Shown here in pieces: positions 1 to 11,685 of a stretch of 64,000 nt of DNA. Source of the DNA: Toxonevra muliebris (taxonomy: Eukaryota > Arthropoda > Insecta > Diptera > Pallopteridae); contig OY829326.1 in assembly GCA_963691655.1 (NCBI GenBank), positions 11,334,878 through 11,398,877 on the forward strand, written 5' to 3'. How positions within the stretch are numbered: position 1 is the first letter of the stretch; every line of letters starts with the position of its first letter. A program made the position numbers and the translations under genes. Below the pieces are notes generated by a model. The model was given only the letters and a program-made list of their open reading frames with translations. It was not told the origin of the DNA and ran no database searches.

Positions 1-42
1 GTATAAAACGTCTTCTCCCCTATAGAAAAGGTGTCTGCGACA

Positions 43-1075
43 GTATAAAACGTCTTCTCTCCTATAGAAAAGGTGTCTCCGACAGTATAAAACGTCTTCT
101 CCCCTATAGAAAAGGTGTCTTCGACAGTATAAAACGTCTTCTCTCCTATAGAAAAGGTGTCTGCGACAGTATAAAACGTCTTCTCCCCTATAGAAAAGGT
201 GTCTCCGACAGTATAAAACGTCTTCTCCCCTATAGAAAAGGTGTCTGCGACAGTATAAAACGTCTTCTCTCCTATAGAAAAGGTGTCTGCGACAGTATAA
301 AACGTCTTCTCCCCTATAGAAAAGGTGTCTGCGACAGTATAAAACGTCTTCTCCCCTATAGAAAAGGTGTCTGCGACAGAATAAAATGTCTTCTCTCCTA
401 TAGAAAAGGTGTCTTCGACAGTATAAAACGTCTTCTCCCCTATAGAAAAGGTGTCTCCGACAGTATAAAACGTCTTCTCCCCTATAGAAAAGGTGTCTGC
501 GACAGTATAAAATGTCTTCTCTCCTATAGAAAAGGTGTCTCCGACAGTATAAAACGTCTTCTCCCCTATAGAAAAGGTGTCTCCGACAGTATAAAACGTC
601 TTCTCTCCTATAGAAAAGGTGTCTTCGACAGTATAAAACGTCTTCTCTCCTATAGAAAAGGTGTCTGCGACAGTATAAAACGTCTTCTCCCCTATAGAAA
701 AGGTGTCTGCGACAGTATAAAATGTCTTCTCTCCTATAGAAAAGGTGTCTTCGACAGTATAAAACGTCTTCTCTCCTATAGAAAAGGTGTCTCCGACAGT
801 ATAAAACGTCTTCTCCCCTATAGAAAAGGTGTCTCCGACAGTATAAAACGTCTTCTCCCCTATAGAAAAGGTGTCTTCGACAGTATAAAACGTCTTCTCT
901 CCTATAGAAAAGGTGTCTCCGACAGTATAAAACGTCTTCTCTCCTATAGAAAAGGTGTCTCCGACAGTATAAAACGTCTTCTCTCCTATAGAAAAGGTGT
1001 CTGCGACAGTATAAAACGTCTTCTCCCCTATAGAAAAGGTGTCTCCGACAGTATAAAACGTCTTCTCTCCTATAG
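43..1075. repeat. Higher-order segment 1, copy 1
   Basis: The order of unit variants here is matched about 3,233 bp downstream. The AAAATGTC units whose AATGTC starts at 385, 511 and 721 correspond to 3618, 3744 and 3954, all at offset 3,233, and the position 18 and 37 states between them agree in order. Upstream of 385 the offset is 3,232, because the second copy has one extra A at 3611-3620. Ends are approximate. Confidence 0.75.
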
Positions 1076-3274
1076 AAAAGGTGTCTTCGACAGTATAAAA
1101 CGTCTTCTCTCCTATAGAAAAGGTGTCTTCGACAGTATAAAACGTCTTCTCTCCTATAGAAAAGGTGTCTCCGACAGTATAAAACGTCTTCTCCCCTATA
1201 GAAAAGGTGTCTTCGACAGTATAAAACGTCTTCTCTCCTATAGAAAAGGTGTCTCCGACAGTATAAAACGTCTTCTCCCCTATAGAAAAGGTGTCTGCGA
1301 CAGTATAAAATGTCTTCTCTCCTATAGAAAAGGTGTCTCCGACAGTATAAAACGTCTTCTCTCCTATAGAAAAGGTGTCTCCGACAGTATAAAACGTCTT
1401 CTCCCCTATAGAAAAGGTGTCTCCGACAGTATAAAACGTCTTCTCCCCTATAGAAAAGGTGTCTTCGACAGTATAAAACGTCTTCTCTCCTATAGAAAAG
1501 GTGTCTCCGACAGTATAAAACGTCTTCTCCCCTATAGAAAAGGTGTCTTCGACAGTATAAAACGTCTTCTCTCCTATAGAAAAGGTGTCTCCGACAGTAT
1601 AAAACGTCTTCTCTCCTATAGAAAAGGTGTCTTCGACAGTATAAAACGTCTTCTCCCCTATAGAAAAGGTGTCTCCGACAGTATAAAACGTCTTCTCTCC
1701 TTTAGAAAAGGTGTCTCCGACAGTATAAAACGTCTTCTCTCCTATAGAAAAGGTGTCTCCGACAGTATAAAACGTCTTCTCCCCTATAGAAAAGGTGTCT
1801 GCGACAGTATAAAACGTCTTCTCCCCTATAGAAAAGGTGTCTGCGACAGTATAAAACGTTTTCTCCCCTATAGAAAAGGTGTCTCCGACAGTATAAAACG
1901 TCTTCTCCCTATAGAAAAGGTGTCTGCGACAGTATAAAACGTCTTCTCCCCTATAGAAAAGGTGTCTCCGACAGTATAAAACGTCTTCTCTCCTATAGAA
2001 AAGGTGTCTCCGACAGTATAAAACGTCTTCTCTCCTATAGAAAAGGTGTCTCCGACAGTATAAAACGTCTTCTCTCCTTTAGAAAAGGTGTCTGCGACAG
2101 TATAAAACGTCTTCTCCCCTATAGAAAAGGTGTCTGCGACAGTATAAAACGTCTTCTCTCCTATAGAAAAGGTGTCTCCGACAGTATAAAACGTCTTCTC
2201 CCCTATAGAAAAGGTGTCTTCGACAGTATAAAACGTCTTCTCTCCTATAGAAAAGGTGTCTCCGACAGTATAAAACGTCTTCTCTCCTATAGAAAAGGTG
2301 TCTCCGACAGTATAAAACGTCTTCTCCCCTATAGAAAAGGTGTCTCCGACAGTATAAAACGTCTTCTCTCCTATAGAAAAGGTGTCTCCGACAGTATAAA
2401 ACGTCTTCTCCCCTATAGAAAAGGTGTCTGCGACAGTATAAAATGTCTTCTCTCCTATAGAAAAGGTGTCTGCGACAGTATAAAACGTCTTCTCCCCTAT
2501 AGAAAAGGTGTCTGCGACAGTATAAAACGTCTTCTCCCCTATAGAAAAGGTGTCTGCGACAGTATAAAACGTCTTCTCTCCTATAGAAAAGGTGTCTCCG
2601 ACAGTATAAAACGTCTTCTCTCCTATAGAAAAGGTGTCTCCGACAGTATAAAACGTCTTCTCTCCTATAGAAAAGGTGTCTCCGACAGTATAAAACGTCT
2701 TCTCTCCTATAGAAAAGGTGTCTGCGACAGTATAAAACGTCTTCTCCCCTATAGAAAAGGTGTCTGCGACAGTATAAAATGTCTTCTCTCCTATAGAAAA
2801 GGTGTCTTCGTCAGTATAAAACGTCTTCTCTCCTATAGAAAAGGTGTCTCCGACAGTATAAAACGTCTTCTCTCCTATAGAAAAGGTGTCTCCGACAGTA
2901 TAAAACGTCTTCTCTCCTATAGAAAAGGTGTCTCCGACAGTATAAAACGTCTTCTCCCCTATAGAAAAGGTGTCTCCGACAGTATAAAACGTCTTCTCTC
3001 CTATAGAAAAGGTGTCTCCGACAGTATAAAACGTCTTCTCCCCTATAGAAAAGGTGTCTGCGACAGTATAAAACGTCTTCTCCCCTATAGAAAAGGTGTC
3101 TGCGACAGTATAAAATGTCTTCTCTCCTATAGAAAAGGTGTCTGCGACAGTATAAAACGTCTTCTCCCCTATAGAAAAGGTGTCTGCGACAGTATAAAAC
3201 GTCTTCTCCCCTATAGAAAAGGTGTCTGCGACAGTATAAAATGTCTTCTCTCCTATAGAAAAGGTGTCTTCGAC

Positions 3275-4350
3275 AGTATAAAACGTCTTCTCTCCTATAG
3301 AAAAGGTGTCTCCGACAGTATAAAACGTCTCTCCCCTATAGAAAAGGTGTCTTCGACAGTATAAAACGTCTTCTCTCCTATAGAAAAGGTGTCTGCGACA
3401 GTATAAAACGTCTTCTCCCCTATAGAAAAGGTGTCTCCGACAGTATAAAACGTCTTCTCCCCTATAGAAAAGGTGTCTGCGACAGTATAAAACGTCTTCT
3501 CTCCTATAGAAAAGGTGTCTGCGACAGTATAAAACGTCTTCTCCCCTATAGAAAAGGTGTCTGCGACAGTATAAAACGTCTTCTCTCCTATAGAAAAGGT
3601 GTCTGCGACAGTATAAAAATGTCTTCTCTCCTATAGAAAAGGTGTCTTCGACAGTATAAAACGTCTTCTCCCCTATAGAAAAGGTGTCTCCGACAGTATA
3701 AAACGTCTTCTCCCCTATAGAAAAGGTGTCTGCGACAGTATAAAATGTCTTCTCTCCTATAGAAAAGGTGTCTCCGACAGTATAAAACGTCTTCTCCCCT
3801 ATAGAAAAGGTGTCTCCGACAGTATAAAACGTCTTCTCTCCTATAGAAAAGGTGTCTTCGACAGTATAAAACGTCTTCTCTCCTATAGAAAAGGTGTCTG
3901 CGACAGTATAAAACGTCTTCTCCCCTATAGAAAAGGTGTCTGCGACAGTATAAAATGTCTTCTCTCCTATAGAAAAGGTGTCTTCGACAGTATAAAACGT
4001 CTTCTCTCCTATAGAAAAGGTGTCTCCGACAGTATAAAACGTCTTCTCCCCTATAGAAAAGGTGTCTCCGACAGTATAAAACGTCTTCTCCCCTATAGAA
4101 AAGGTGTCTTCGACAGTATAAAACGTCTTCTCTCCTATAGAAAAGGTGTCTCCGACAGTATAAAACGTCTTCTCTCCTATAGAAAAGGTGTCTCCGACAG
4201 TATAAAACGTCTTCTCTCCTATAGAAAAGGTGTCTCCGACAGTATAAAACGTCTTCTCTCCTATAGAAAAGGTGTCTGCGACAGTATAAAACGTCTTCTC
4301 CCCTATAGAAAAGGTGTCTCCGACAGTATAAAACGTCTTCTCTCCTATAG
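3275..4350. repeat. Higher-order segment 1, copy 2
   Basis: Partner of the segment at 43-1,075. It differs by a 2-bp deletion near 3,328 (ACGTCTCTCCCC), a single A insertion near 3,615, and one additional CTCTCC unit near 4,200-4,260. The displacement is close to 77 units, consistent with unequal exchange. Confidence 0.75.
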
Positions 4351-4730
4351 AAAAGGTGTCTCCGACAGTATAAAACGTCTTCTCTCCTATAGAAAAGGTG
4401 TCTCCGACAGTATAAAACGTCTTCTCTCCTATAGAAAAGGTGTCTGCGACAGTATAAAACGTCTTCTCCCCTATAGAAAAGGTGTCTCCGACAGTATAAA
4501 ACGTCTTCTCTCCTATAGAAAAGGTGTCTCCGACAGTATTAAAACGTCTTCTCCCCTATAGAAAAGGTGTCTCCGACAGTATAAAACGTCTTCTCTCCTA
4601 TAGAAAAGGTGTCTCCGACAGTATAAAACGTCTTCTCTCCTATAGAAAAGGTGTCTCCGACAGTATAAAACGTCTTCTCTCCTATAGAAAAGGTGTCTGC
4701 GACAGTATAAAACGTCTTCTCCTTTATAGA

Positions 4731-4760
4731 AAAGGGGTGTCGTGATGCGCAGCGATTAAA
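4731..4760. repeat. Strongly diverged unit in region A
   Basis: The unit reads AAAGGGGTGTC and then GTGATGCGCAGCGAT (4742-4756) before returning to TAAAACG. About ten bases of the normal TCCGACAGTA portion are replaced by about fifteen unrelated bases. The flanking units are normal. The origin is unknown: a small filler at a repair junction, or an old diverged unit. Confidence 0.8.
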
Positions 4761-5695
4761 ACGTCTTCTCTCCTATAGAAAAGGTGTCTCCGACAGTATA
4801 AAACGTCTTCTCTCCTATAGAAAAGGTGTCTCCGACAGTATAAAACGTCTTCTCCTTTATAGAAAAGGTGTCTCCGACAGTATAAAACGTCTTCTCTCCT
4901 ATAGAAAAGGTGTCTCCGACAGTATAAAACGTCTTCTCTCCTATAGAAAAGGTGTCTCCGACAGTATAAAACGTCTTCTCCCCTATAGAAAAGGTGTCTG
5001 CGACAGTATAAAACGTCTTCTCCCCTATAGAAAAGGTGTCTCCGACAGTATAAAACGTCTTCTCTCCTATAGAAAAGGTGTCTCCGACAGTATAAAACGT
5101 CTTCTCCCCTATAGAAAAGGTGTCTCCGACAGTATAAAACGTCTTCTCTCCTATAGAAAAGGTGTCTCCGACAGTATAAAACGTCTTCTCTCCTATAGAA
5201 AAGGTGTCTGCGACAGTATAAAACGTCTTCTCCCCTATAGAAAAGGTGTCTTCGACAGTATAAAACGTCTTCTCTCCTATAGAAAAGGTGTCTCCGACAG
5301 TATAAAACGTCTTCTCTCCTATAGAAAAAGGTGTCTGCGACAGTATAAAACGTCTTCTCCCCTATAGAAAAGGTGTCTCCGACAGTATAAAACGTCTTCT
5401 CTCCTATAGAAAAGGTGTCTCCGACAGTATAAAACGTCTTCTCCCCTATAGAAAAGGTGTCTGCGACAGTATAAAACGTCTTCTCCCCTATAGAAAAGGT
5501 GTCTCCGACAGTATAAAACGTCTTCTCTCCTATAGAAAAGGTGTCTCCGACAGTATAAAACGTCTTCTCCCCTATAGAAAAGGTGTCTCCGACAGTATAA
5601 AACGTCTTCTCTCCTATAGAAAAGGTGTCTCCGACAGTATAAAACGTCTTCTCTCCTATAGAAAAGGTGTCTCCGACAGTATAAAACGTCTTCTC

Positions 5696-7300
5696 CCCTA
5701 TAGAAAAAGTGTCTCCGACAGTATAAAACGTCTTCTCCTTTATAGAAAAGGTGTCTCCGACAGTATAAAACGTCTTCTCTCCTATAGAAAAGGTGTCTCC
5801 GACAGTATAAAACGTCTTCTCTCCTATAGAAAAGGTGTCTGCGACAGTATAAAACGTCTTCTCCCCTATAGAAAAGGTGTCTGCGACAGTATAAAACGTC
5901 TTCTCCCCTATAGAAAAGGTGTCTTCGACAGTATAAAACGTCTTCTCTCCTATAGAAAAGGTGTCTCCGACAGTATAAAACGTCTTCTCTCCTATAGAAA
6001 AGGTGTCTCCGACAGTATAAAACGTCTTCTCTCCTATAGAAAAGGTGTCTGCGACAGTATAAAACGTCTTCTCCCCTATAGAAAAGGTGTCTTCGACAGT
6101 ATAAAACGTCTTCTCTCCTATAGAAAAGGTGTCTCCGACAGTATAAAACGTCTTCTCCCCTATAGAAAAAGTGTCTCCGACAGTATAAAACGTCTTCTCC
6201 TTTATAGAAAAGGTGTCTTCGACAGTATAAAACGTCTTCTCTCCTATAGAAAAGGTGTCTCCGACAGTATAAAACGTCTTCTCTCCTATAGAAAAGGTGT
6301 CTGCGACAGTATAAACGTCTTCTCCCCTATAGAAAAGGTGTCTTCGACAGTATAAAACGTCTTCTCTCCTATAGAAAAGGTGTCTCCGACAGTATAAAAC
6401 GTCTTCTCTCCTATAGAAAAGGTGTCTCCGACAGTATAAAACGTCTTCTCTCCTATAGAAAAGGTGTCTGCGACAGTATAAAACGTCTTCTCCCCTATAG
6501 AAAAGGTGTCTTCGACAGTATAAAACGTCTTCTCTCCTATAGAAAAGGTGTCTCCGACAGTATAAAACGTCTTCTCCTTTATAGAAAAGGTGTCTCCGAC
6601 AGTATAAAACGTCTTCTCTCCTATAGAAAAGGTGTCTCCGACAGTATAAAACGTCTTCTCCCCTATAGAAAAGGTGTCTGCGACAGTATACAACGTCTTC
6701 TCCCCTATAGAATAGGTGTCTCCGACAGTATAAAACGTCTTCTCTCCTATAGAAAAGGTGTCTTCGACAGTATAAAACGTCTTCTCTCCTATAGAAAAGG
6801 TGTCTCCGACAGTATAAAACGTCTTCTCTTATAGAAAAGGTGTCTCCGACAGTATAAAACGTCTTCTCTCCTATAGAAAAGGTGTCTCCGACAGTATAAA
6901 ACGTCTTCTCCCCTATAGAAAAGGTGTCTGCGACAGTATAAAACGTCTTCTCCCCTATAGAATAGGTGTCTCCGACAGTATAAAACGTCTTCTCCCCTAT
7001 AGAAAAGGTGTCTTCGACAGTATAAAACGTCTTCTCTCCTATAGAAAAGGTGTCTCCGACAGTATAAAACGTCTTCTCTCCTATAGAAAAGGTGTCTCCG
7101 ACAGTATAAAACGTCTTCTCTCCTATAGAAAAGGTGTCTGCGACAGTATAAAACGTCTTCTCCCCTATAGAAAAGGTGTCTTCGACAGTATAAAACGTCT
7201 TCTCTCCTATAGAAAAGGTGTCTCCGACAGTATAAAACGTCTTCTCCCCTATAGAAAAAGTGTCTCCGACAGTATAAAACGTCTTCTCCTTTATAGAAAA
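5696..7300. repeat. Marker pair GAAAAAGTG + CTTTATAG, recurring
   Basis: A unit with GAAAAAGTG in place of GAAAAGGTG, immediately followed by a CTCCTTTATAG unit, occurs at 5,702, 6,164 and 7,253. The first two are exactly 462 bp (11 units) apart and the third is 1,089 bp further. A second marker, AGAATAGGTG, occurs at 6,709, 6,959 and 7,421, the last two also 462 bp apart. An 11-unit higher-order period is present locally. The same marker pair appears once more at 34,243-34,290. Confidence 0.65.
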
Positions 7301-7870
7301 GGTGTCTTCGACAGTATAAAACGTCTTCTCTCCTATAGAAAAGGTGTCTCCGACAGTATAAAACGTCTTCTCTCCTATAGAAAAGGTGTCTGCGACAGTA
7401 TAAAACGTCTTCTCCCCTATAGAATAGGTGTCTCCGACAGTATAAAACGTCTTCTCTCCTATAGAAAAGGTGTCTGCGACAGTATAAAACGTCTTCTCCC
7501 CTATAGAAAAGGTGTCTTCGACAGTATAAAACGTCTTCTCTCCCTATAGAAAAGGTGTCTGCGACAGTATAAAACGTCTTCTCCCCTATAGAAAAGGTGT
7601 CTCCGACAGTATAAAACGTCTTCTCCCCTATAGAAAAGGTGTCTCCGACAGTATAAAACGTCTTCTCTCCTATAGAAAAGGTGTCTCCGACAGTATAAAA
7701 CGTCTTCTCTCCTATAGAAAAGGTGTCTGCGACAGTATAAAACGTCTTCTCCCCTATAGAAAAGGTGTCTTCGACAGTATAAAACGTCTTCTCTCCTATA
7801 GAAAAGGTGTCTGCGACAGTATAAAACGTCTTCTCCCCTATAGAAAAGGTGTCTCCGACAGTATAAAACG

Positions 7871-9152
7871 TCTTCTCCCCAATATGGAAAAGGTGTCTCC
7901 GACAGTATAAAACGTCTTCTCCCCTATAGAAAAGGTGTCTGCGACAGTATAAAACGTCTTCTCCCCTATAGAAAAGGTGTCTCCGACAGTATAAAACGTC
8001 TTCTCCCCTATAGAAAAGGTGTCTGCGACAGTATAAAACGTCTTCTCCCCTATGGAAAAGGTGTCTGCGACAGTATAAAACGTCTTCTCCCCTATGGAAA
8101 AGGTGTCTCCGACAGTATAAAACGTCTTCTCCCCTATGGAAAAGGTGTCTGCGCCCACAGTATAAAACGTCTTCTCCCCAATAGAAAAGGTGTCTCCGAC
8201 AGTATAAAACGTCTTCTCCCCTATAGAAAAGGTGTCTCCGACAGTATAAAACGTCTTCTCCCCTATAGAAAAGGTGTCTGCGACAGTATAAAACGTCTTC
8301 TCCCCAAATAGAAATGGTGTCTCCGACAGTATAAAACGTCTTCTCCCCTATAGAAAAGGTGTCTCCGACAGTATAAAACGTCTTCTCCCCTATAGAAAAG
8401 GTGTCTCCGACAGTATAAAACGTCTTCTCCCCTATAGAAAAGGTGTCTGCGACAGTATAAAACGTCTTCTCCCCAAATAGAAAAGGTGTCTCCGACAGTA
8501 TAAAACGTCTTCTCCCTATAGAAAAGGTGTCTCCGACAGTATAAAACGTCTTCTCCCCTATAGAAAAGGTGTCTCCGACAGTATAAAACGTCTTCTCCCC
8601 TATAGAAAAGGTGTCTGCGACAGTATAAAACGTCTTCTCCCCTATAGAAAAGGTGTCTCCGACAGTATAAAACGTCTTCTCCCTATAGAAAAGGTGTCTG
8701 CGACAGTATAAAACGTCTTCTCCCCTATGGAAAAGGTGTCTGCCGACAGTATAAAACGTCTTCTCCATACACTATATGGAAAAGGTGTCTCCGACAGTAT
8801 AAAACGTCTTCTCCCCTATGGAAAAGGTGTCTCCGACAGTATAAAACGTCTTCTCCCCAAATAGAAAAGGTGTCTCCGACAGTATAAAACGTCTTCTCCC
8901 CTATAGAAAAGGTGTCTCCGACAGTATAAAACGTCTTCTCCCCTATAGAAAAGGTGTCTGCGACAGTATAAAACGTCTTCTCCCCAAATAGAAAATGGTG
9001 TCTCCGACAGTATAAAACGTCTTCTCCCCTATAGAAAAGGTGTCTTCGACAGTATAAAACGTCTTCTCTCCTATAGAAAAGGTGTCTTCGACAGTATAAA
9101 ACGTCTTCTCTCCTATAGAAAAGGTGTCTCCGACAGTATAAAACGTCTTCTC
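7871..9152. repeat. Region B1: first 43-bp and TATGG units
   Basis: Here the array changes character. CCCCAATATGG appears at 7,878, TATGGAAAAGG units from about 8,050, CCCCAATAG at 8,176 and the 43-bp CCCCAAATAG unit from about 8,303. Short irregular insertions are frequent: GCGCCCACAG at 8,151-8,160 and an extra ATACACTA before TATGG at 8,766-8,775. The region runs into the assembly gap. Confidence 0.85.
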
Positions 9153-9352
9153 NNNNNNNNNNNNNNNNNNNNNNNNNNNNNNNNNNNNNNNNNNNNNNNN
9201 NNNNNNNNNNNNNNNNNNNNNNNNNNNNNNNNNNNNNNNNNNNNNNNNNNNNNNNNNNNNNNNNNNNNNNNNNNNNNNNNNNNNNNNNNNNNNNNNNNNN
9301 NNNNNNNNNNNNNNNNNNNNNNNNNNNNNNNNNNNNNNNNNNNNNNNNNNNN
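9153..9352. other. Assembly gap (200 N)
   Basis: Exactly 200 N. Sequence before the gap ends at unit position 17 and sequence after begins at unit position 37, so an in-phase join would need 19 bases modulo 42, whereas 200 leaves a remainder of 32. The N count is therefore a placeholder and the true missing length is unknown. A round 200-N filler is a common scaffolding convention in chromosome-scale eukaryotic assemblies. Confidence 0.97.
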
Positions 9353-10800
9353 CCGACAGTATAAAACGTCTTCTCTCCTATAGAAAAGGTGTCTGCGACA
9401 GTATAAAACGTCTTCTCCCCTATAGAAAAGGTGTCTGCGACAGTATAAAATGTCTTCTCTCCTATAGAAAAGGTGTCTTCGACAGTATAAAACGTCTTCT
9501 CTCCTATAGAAAAGGTGTCTCCGACAGTATAAAACGTCTTCTCTCCTATAGAAAAGGTGTCTCCGACAGTATAAAACGTCTTCTCCCCTATAGAAAAGGT
9601 GTCTCCGACAGTATAAAACGTCTTCTCCCCTATAGAAAAGGTGTCTCCGACAGTATAAAACGTCTTCTCCCCTATAGAAAAGGTGTCTTCGACAGTATAA
9701 AACGTCTTCTCTCCTATAGAAAAGGTGTCTCCGACAGTATAAAACGTCTTCTCTCCTATAGAAAAGGTGTCTTCCCGACAGTATAAAACGTCTTCTCTCC
9801 TATAGAAAAGGTGTCTCCGACAGTATAAAACGTCTTCTCCCTATAGAAAAGGTGTCTGCGACAGTATAAAACGTCTTCTCCCCTATAGAAAAGGTGTCTC
9901 CGACAGTATAAAACGTCTTCTCCCCTATAGAAAAGGTGTCTTCGACAGTATAAAACGTCTTCTCTCCTATAGAAAAGGTGTCTCCGACAGTATAAAACGT
10001 CTTCTCCCTATAGAAAAGGTGTCTTCGACAGTATAAAACGTCTTCTCTCCTATAGAAAAGGTGTCTCCGACAGTATAAAACGTCTTCTCCCCTATAGAAA
10101 AGGTGTCTTCGACAGTATAAAACGTCTTCTCTCCTATAGAAAAGGTGTCTTCGACAGTATAAAACGTCTTCTCTCCTATAGAAAAGGTGTCTCCGACAGT
10201 ATAAAACGTCTTCTCCCCTATAGAAAAGGTGTCTTCGACAGTATAAAACGTCTTCTCCCTATAGAAAAGGTGTCTCCGACAGTATAAAACGTCTTCTCCC
10301 CTATAGAAAAGGTGTCTTCGACAGTATAAAACGTCTTCTCTCCTATAGAAAAGGTGTCTCCGACAGTATAAAACGTCTTCTCTCCTATAGAAAAGGTGTC
10401 TCCGACAGTATAAAACGTCTTCTCCCCTATAGAAAAGGTGTCTTCGACAGTATAAAACGTCTTCTCTCCTATAGAAAAGGTGTCTTCGACAGTATAAAAC
10501 GTCTTCTCTCCTATAGAAAAGGTGTCTCCGACAGTATAAAACGTCTTCTCCCCTATAGAAAAGGTGTCTGCGACAGTATAAAACGTCTTCTCCCCTATAG
10601 AAAAGGTGTCTCCGACAGTATAAAACGTCTTCTCCCCTATAGAAAAGGTGTCTGCGACAGTATAAAACGTCTTCTCCCCTATAGAAAAGGTGTCTGCGAC
10701 AGTATAAAACGTCTTCTCCCCTATAGAAAAGGTGTCTCCGACAGTATAAAACGTCTTCTCCCCTATAGAAACGGTGTCTGCGACAGTATAAAACGTCTTC
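9353..10800. repeat. Region B2: plain 42-bp units after the gap
   Basis: No AAATAG units. Position 18 C/T and position 37 C/G/T alternate as in region A. Several 41-bp units with one C fewer (TTCTCCCTATAG) occur near 9,840, 10,008 and 10,257, and one CTTCCCGACA insertion is at 9,771-9,780. The resemblance to region A rather than to the sequence left of the gap is worth noting when judging the join. Confidence 0.8.
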
Positions 10801-10805
10801 TCCCC

Positions 10806-11672
10806 AAATAGAAAAGGTGTCTCCGACAGTATAAAACGTCTTCTCCCCTATAGAAAAGGTGTCTCCGACAGTATAAAACGTCTTCTCCCCAAATAGAAAA
10901 GGTGTCTCCGACAGTATAAAACGTCTTCTCCCCTATAGAAAAGGTGTCTCCGACAGTATAAAACGTCTTCTCCCCTATAGAAAAGGTGTCTGCGACAGTA
11001 TAAAACGTCTTCTCCCCAAATAGAAAAGGTGTCTCCGACAGTATAAAACGTCTTCTCCCCTATAGAAAAGGTGTCTCCGACAGTATAAAACGTCTTCTCC
11101 CCTATAGAAAAGGTGTCTGCGACAGTATAAAACGTCTTCTCCCCAAATAGAAAAGGTGTCTCCGACAGTATAAAACGTCTTCTCCCCTATAGAAAAGGTG
11201 TCTGCGACAGTATAAAACGTCTTCTCCCCTATAGAAAAGGTGTCTTCGACAGTATAAAACGTCTTCTCTCCTATAGAAAAGGTGTCTCCGACAGTATAAA
11301 ACGTCTTCTCCCCTATAGAAAAGGTGTCTGCGACAGTATAAAACGTCTTCTCCCCAAATAGAAAAGGTGTCTCCGACAGTATAAAACGTCTTCTCCCCTA
11401 TAGAAAAGGTGTCTGCGACAGTATAAAACGTCTTCTCCCCTATAGAAAAGGTGTCTTCGACAGTATAAAACGTCTTCTCTCCTATAGAAAAGGTGTCTCC
11501 GACAGTATAAAACGTCTTCTCCCCTATAGAAAAGGTGTCTCCGACAGTATAAAACGTCTTCTCCCCTATAGAAAAGGTGTCTGCGACAGTATAAAACGTC
11601 TTCTCCCCAAATAGAAAAGGTGTCTCCGACAGTATAAAACGTCTTCTCCCCTATAGAAAAGGTGTCTCCGAC
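10806..11672. repeat. Higher-order segment 2, copy 1
   Basis: The order of 42- and 43-bp units is reproduced 1,858 bp downstream. AAATAG starts at 10,891, 11,018 and 11,609 here match 12,749, 12,876 and 13,467, each at exactly 1,858 bp, and the position 18 and 37 states between them agree. Differences I saw are AAATAG versus AAATGG at the left end and TATAG versus TATGG in the next unit. The right end coincides with the odd TTTAGATC sequence. Confidence 0.85.
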
Positions 11673-11685
11673 TTTAGATCAAAAC
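11671..11685. repeat. Diverged junction TTTAGATC
   Basis: The sequence reads GACTTTAGATCAAAACG where ACAGTATAAAACG is expected: eight unrelated bases (11,673-11,680) replace five. It lies at the right edge of the duplicated segment 10,806-11,672, so it may be a repair scar at a rearrangement breakpoint. Confidence 0.75.

Larger units (their letters stand above)
1..7870. repeat. Region A: plain 42-bp units
   Basis: Units are almost all 42 bp. Position 18 alternates C/T (CTCCCCTATAG or CTCTCCTATAG) and position 37 is C, G or T (TCTCCGAC, TCTGCGAC, TCTTCGAC). T at 37 is usually followed by a unit with T at 18. A C-to-T change at position 9 (AAAATGTC) recurs near 385, 511, 721, 1309, 2775, 3111, 3620, 3744 and 3954, normally after a G37 unit. 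From about 4,720 a CTCCTTTATAG variant appears (4,723; 4,854; 5,738; 6,198; 6,577; 7,288). No 43-bp or 55-bp units occur here. Confidence 0.9.
1..9152. repeat. 42-bp satellite array, left of the assembly gap
   Basis: Direct tandem repeat of a 42-bp unit running without interruption to the N run. The unit begins at base 1 with GTATAAAACG; the next units begin at 43, 85 and so on. The unit has about 43% GC, two CpG sites (positions 9-10 and 38-39), the palindrome CTATAG (20-25), ACGT (8-11) and a GTCTTC site (10-15). All copies are in the same orientation and I saw no inverted unit. Functional role is unknown; centromeric or other heterochromatic satellite is the natural inference. Confidence 0.98.

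Noticed and set aside
4524..4745. Short forward-strand open frames with DSIKRLLPYRKGVS repeats (here and at 24,457, 26,142, 27,276 and 31,013)
   Set aside because: The forward open frame of the same satellite unit, started and ended by chance indels or by the diverged unit at 4,742.
6789..8768. 659-residue reverse-strand open frame and the shorter frames around it
   Set aside because: Switches among repeat frames at each 41- or 43-bp unit. Long only because frameshifts fall between open frames.
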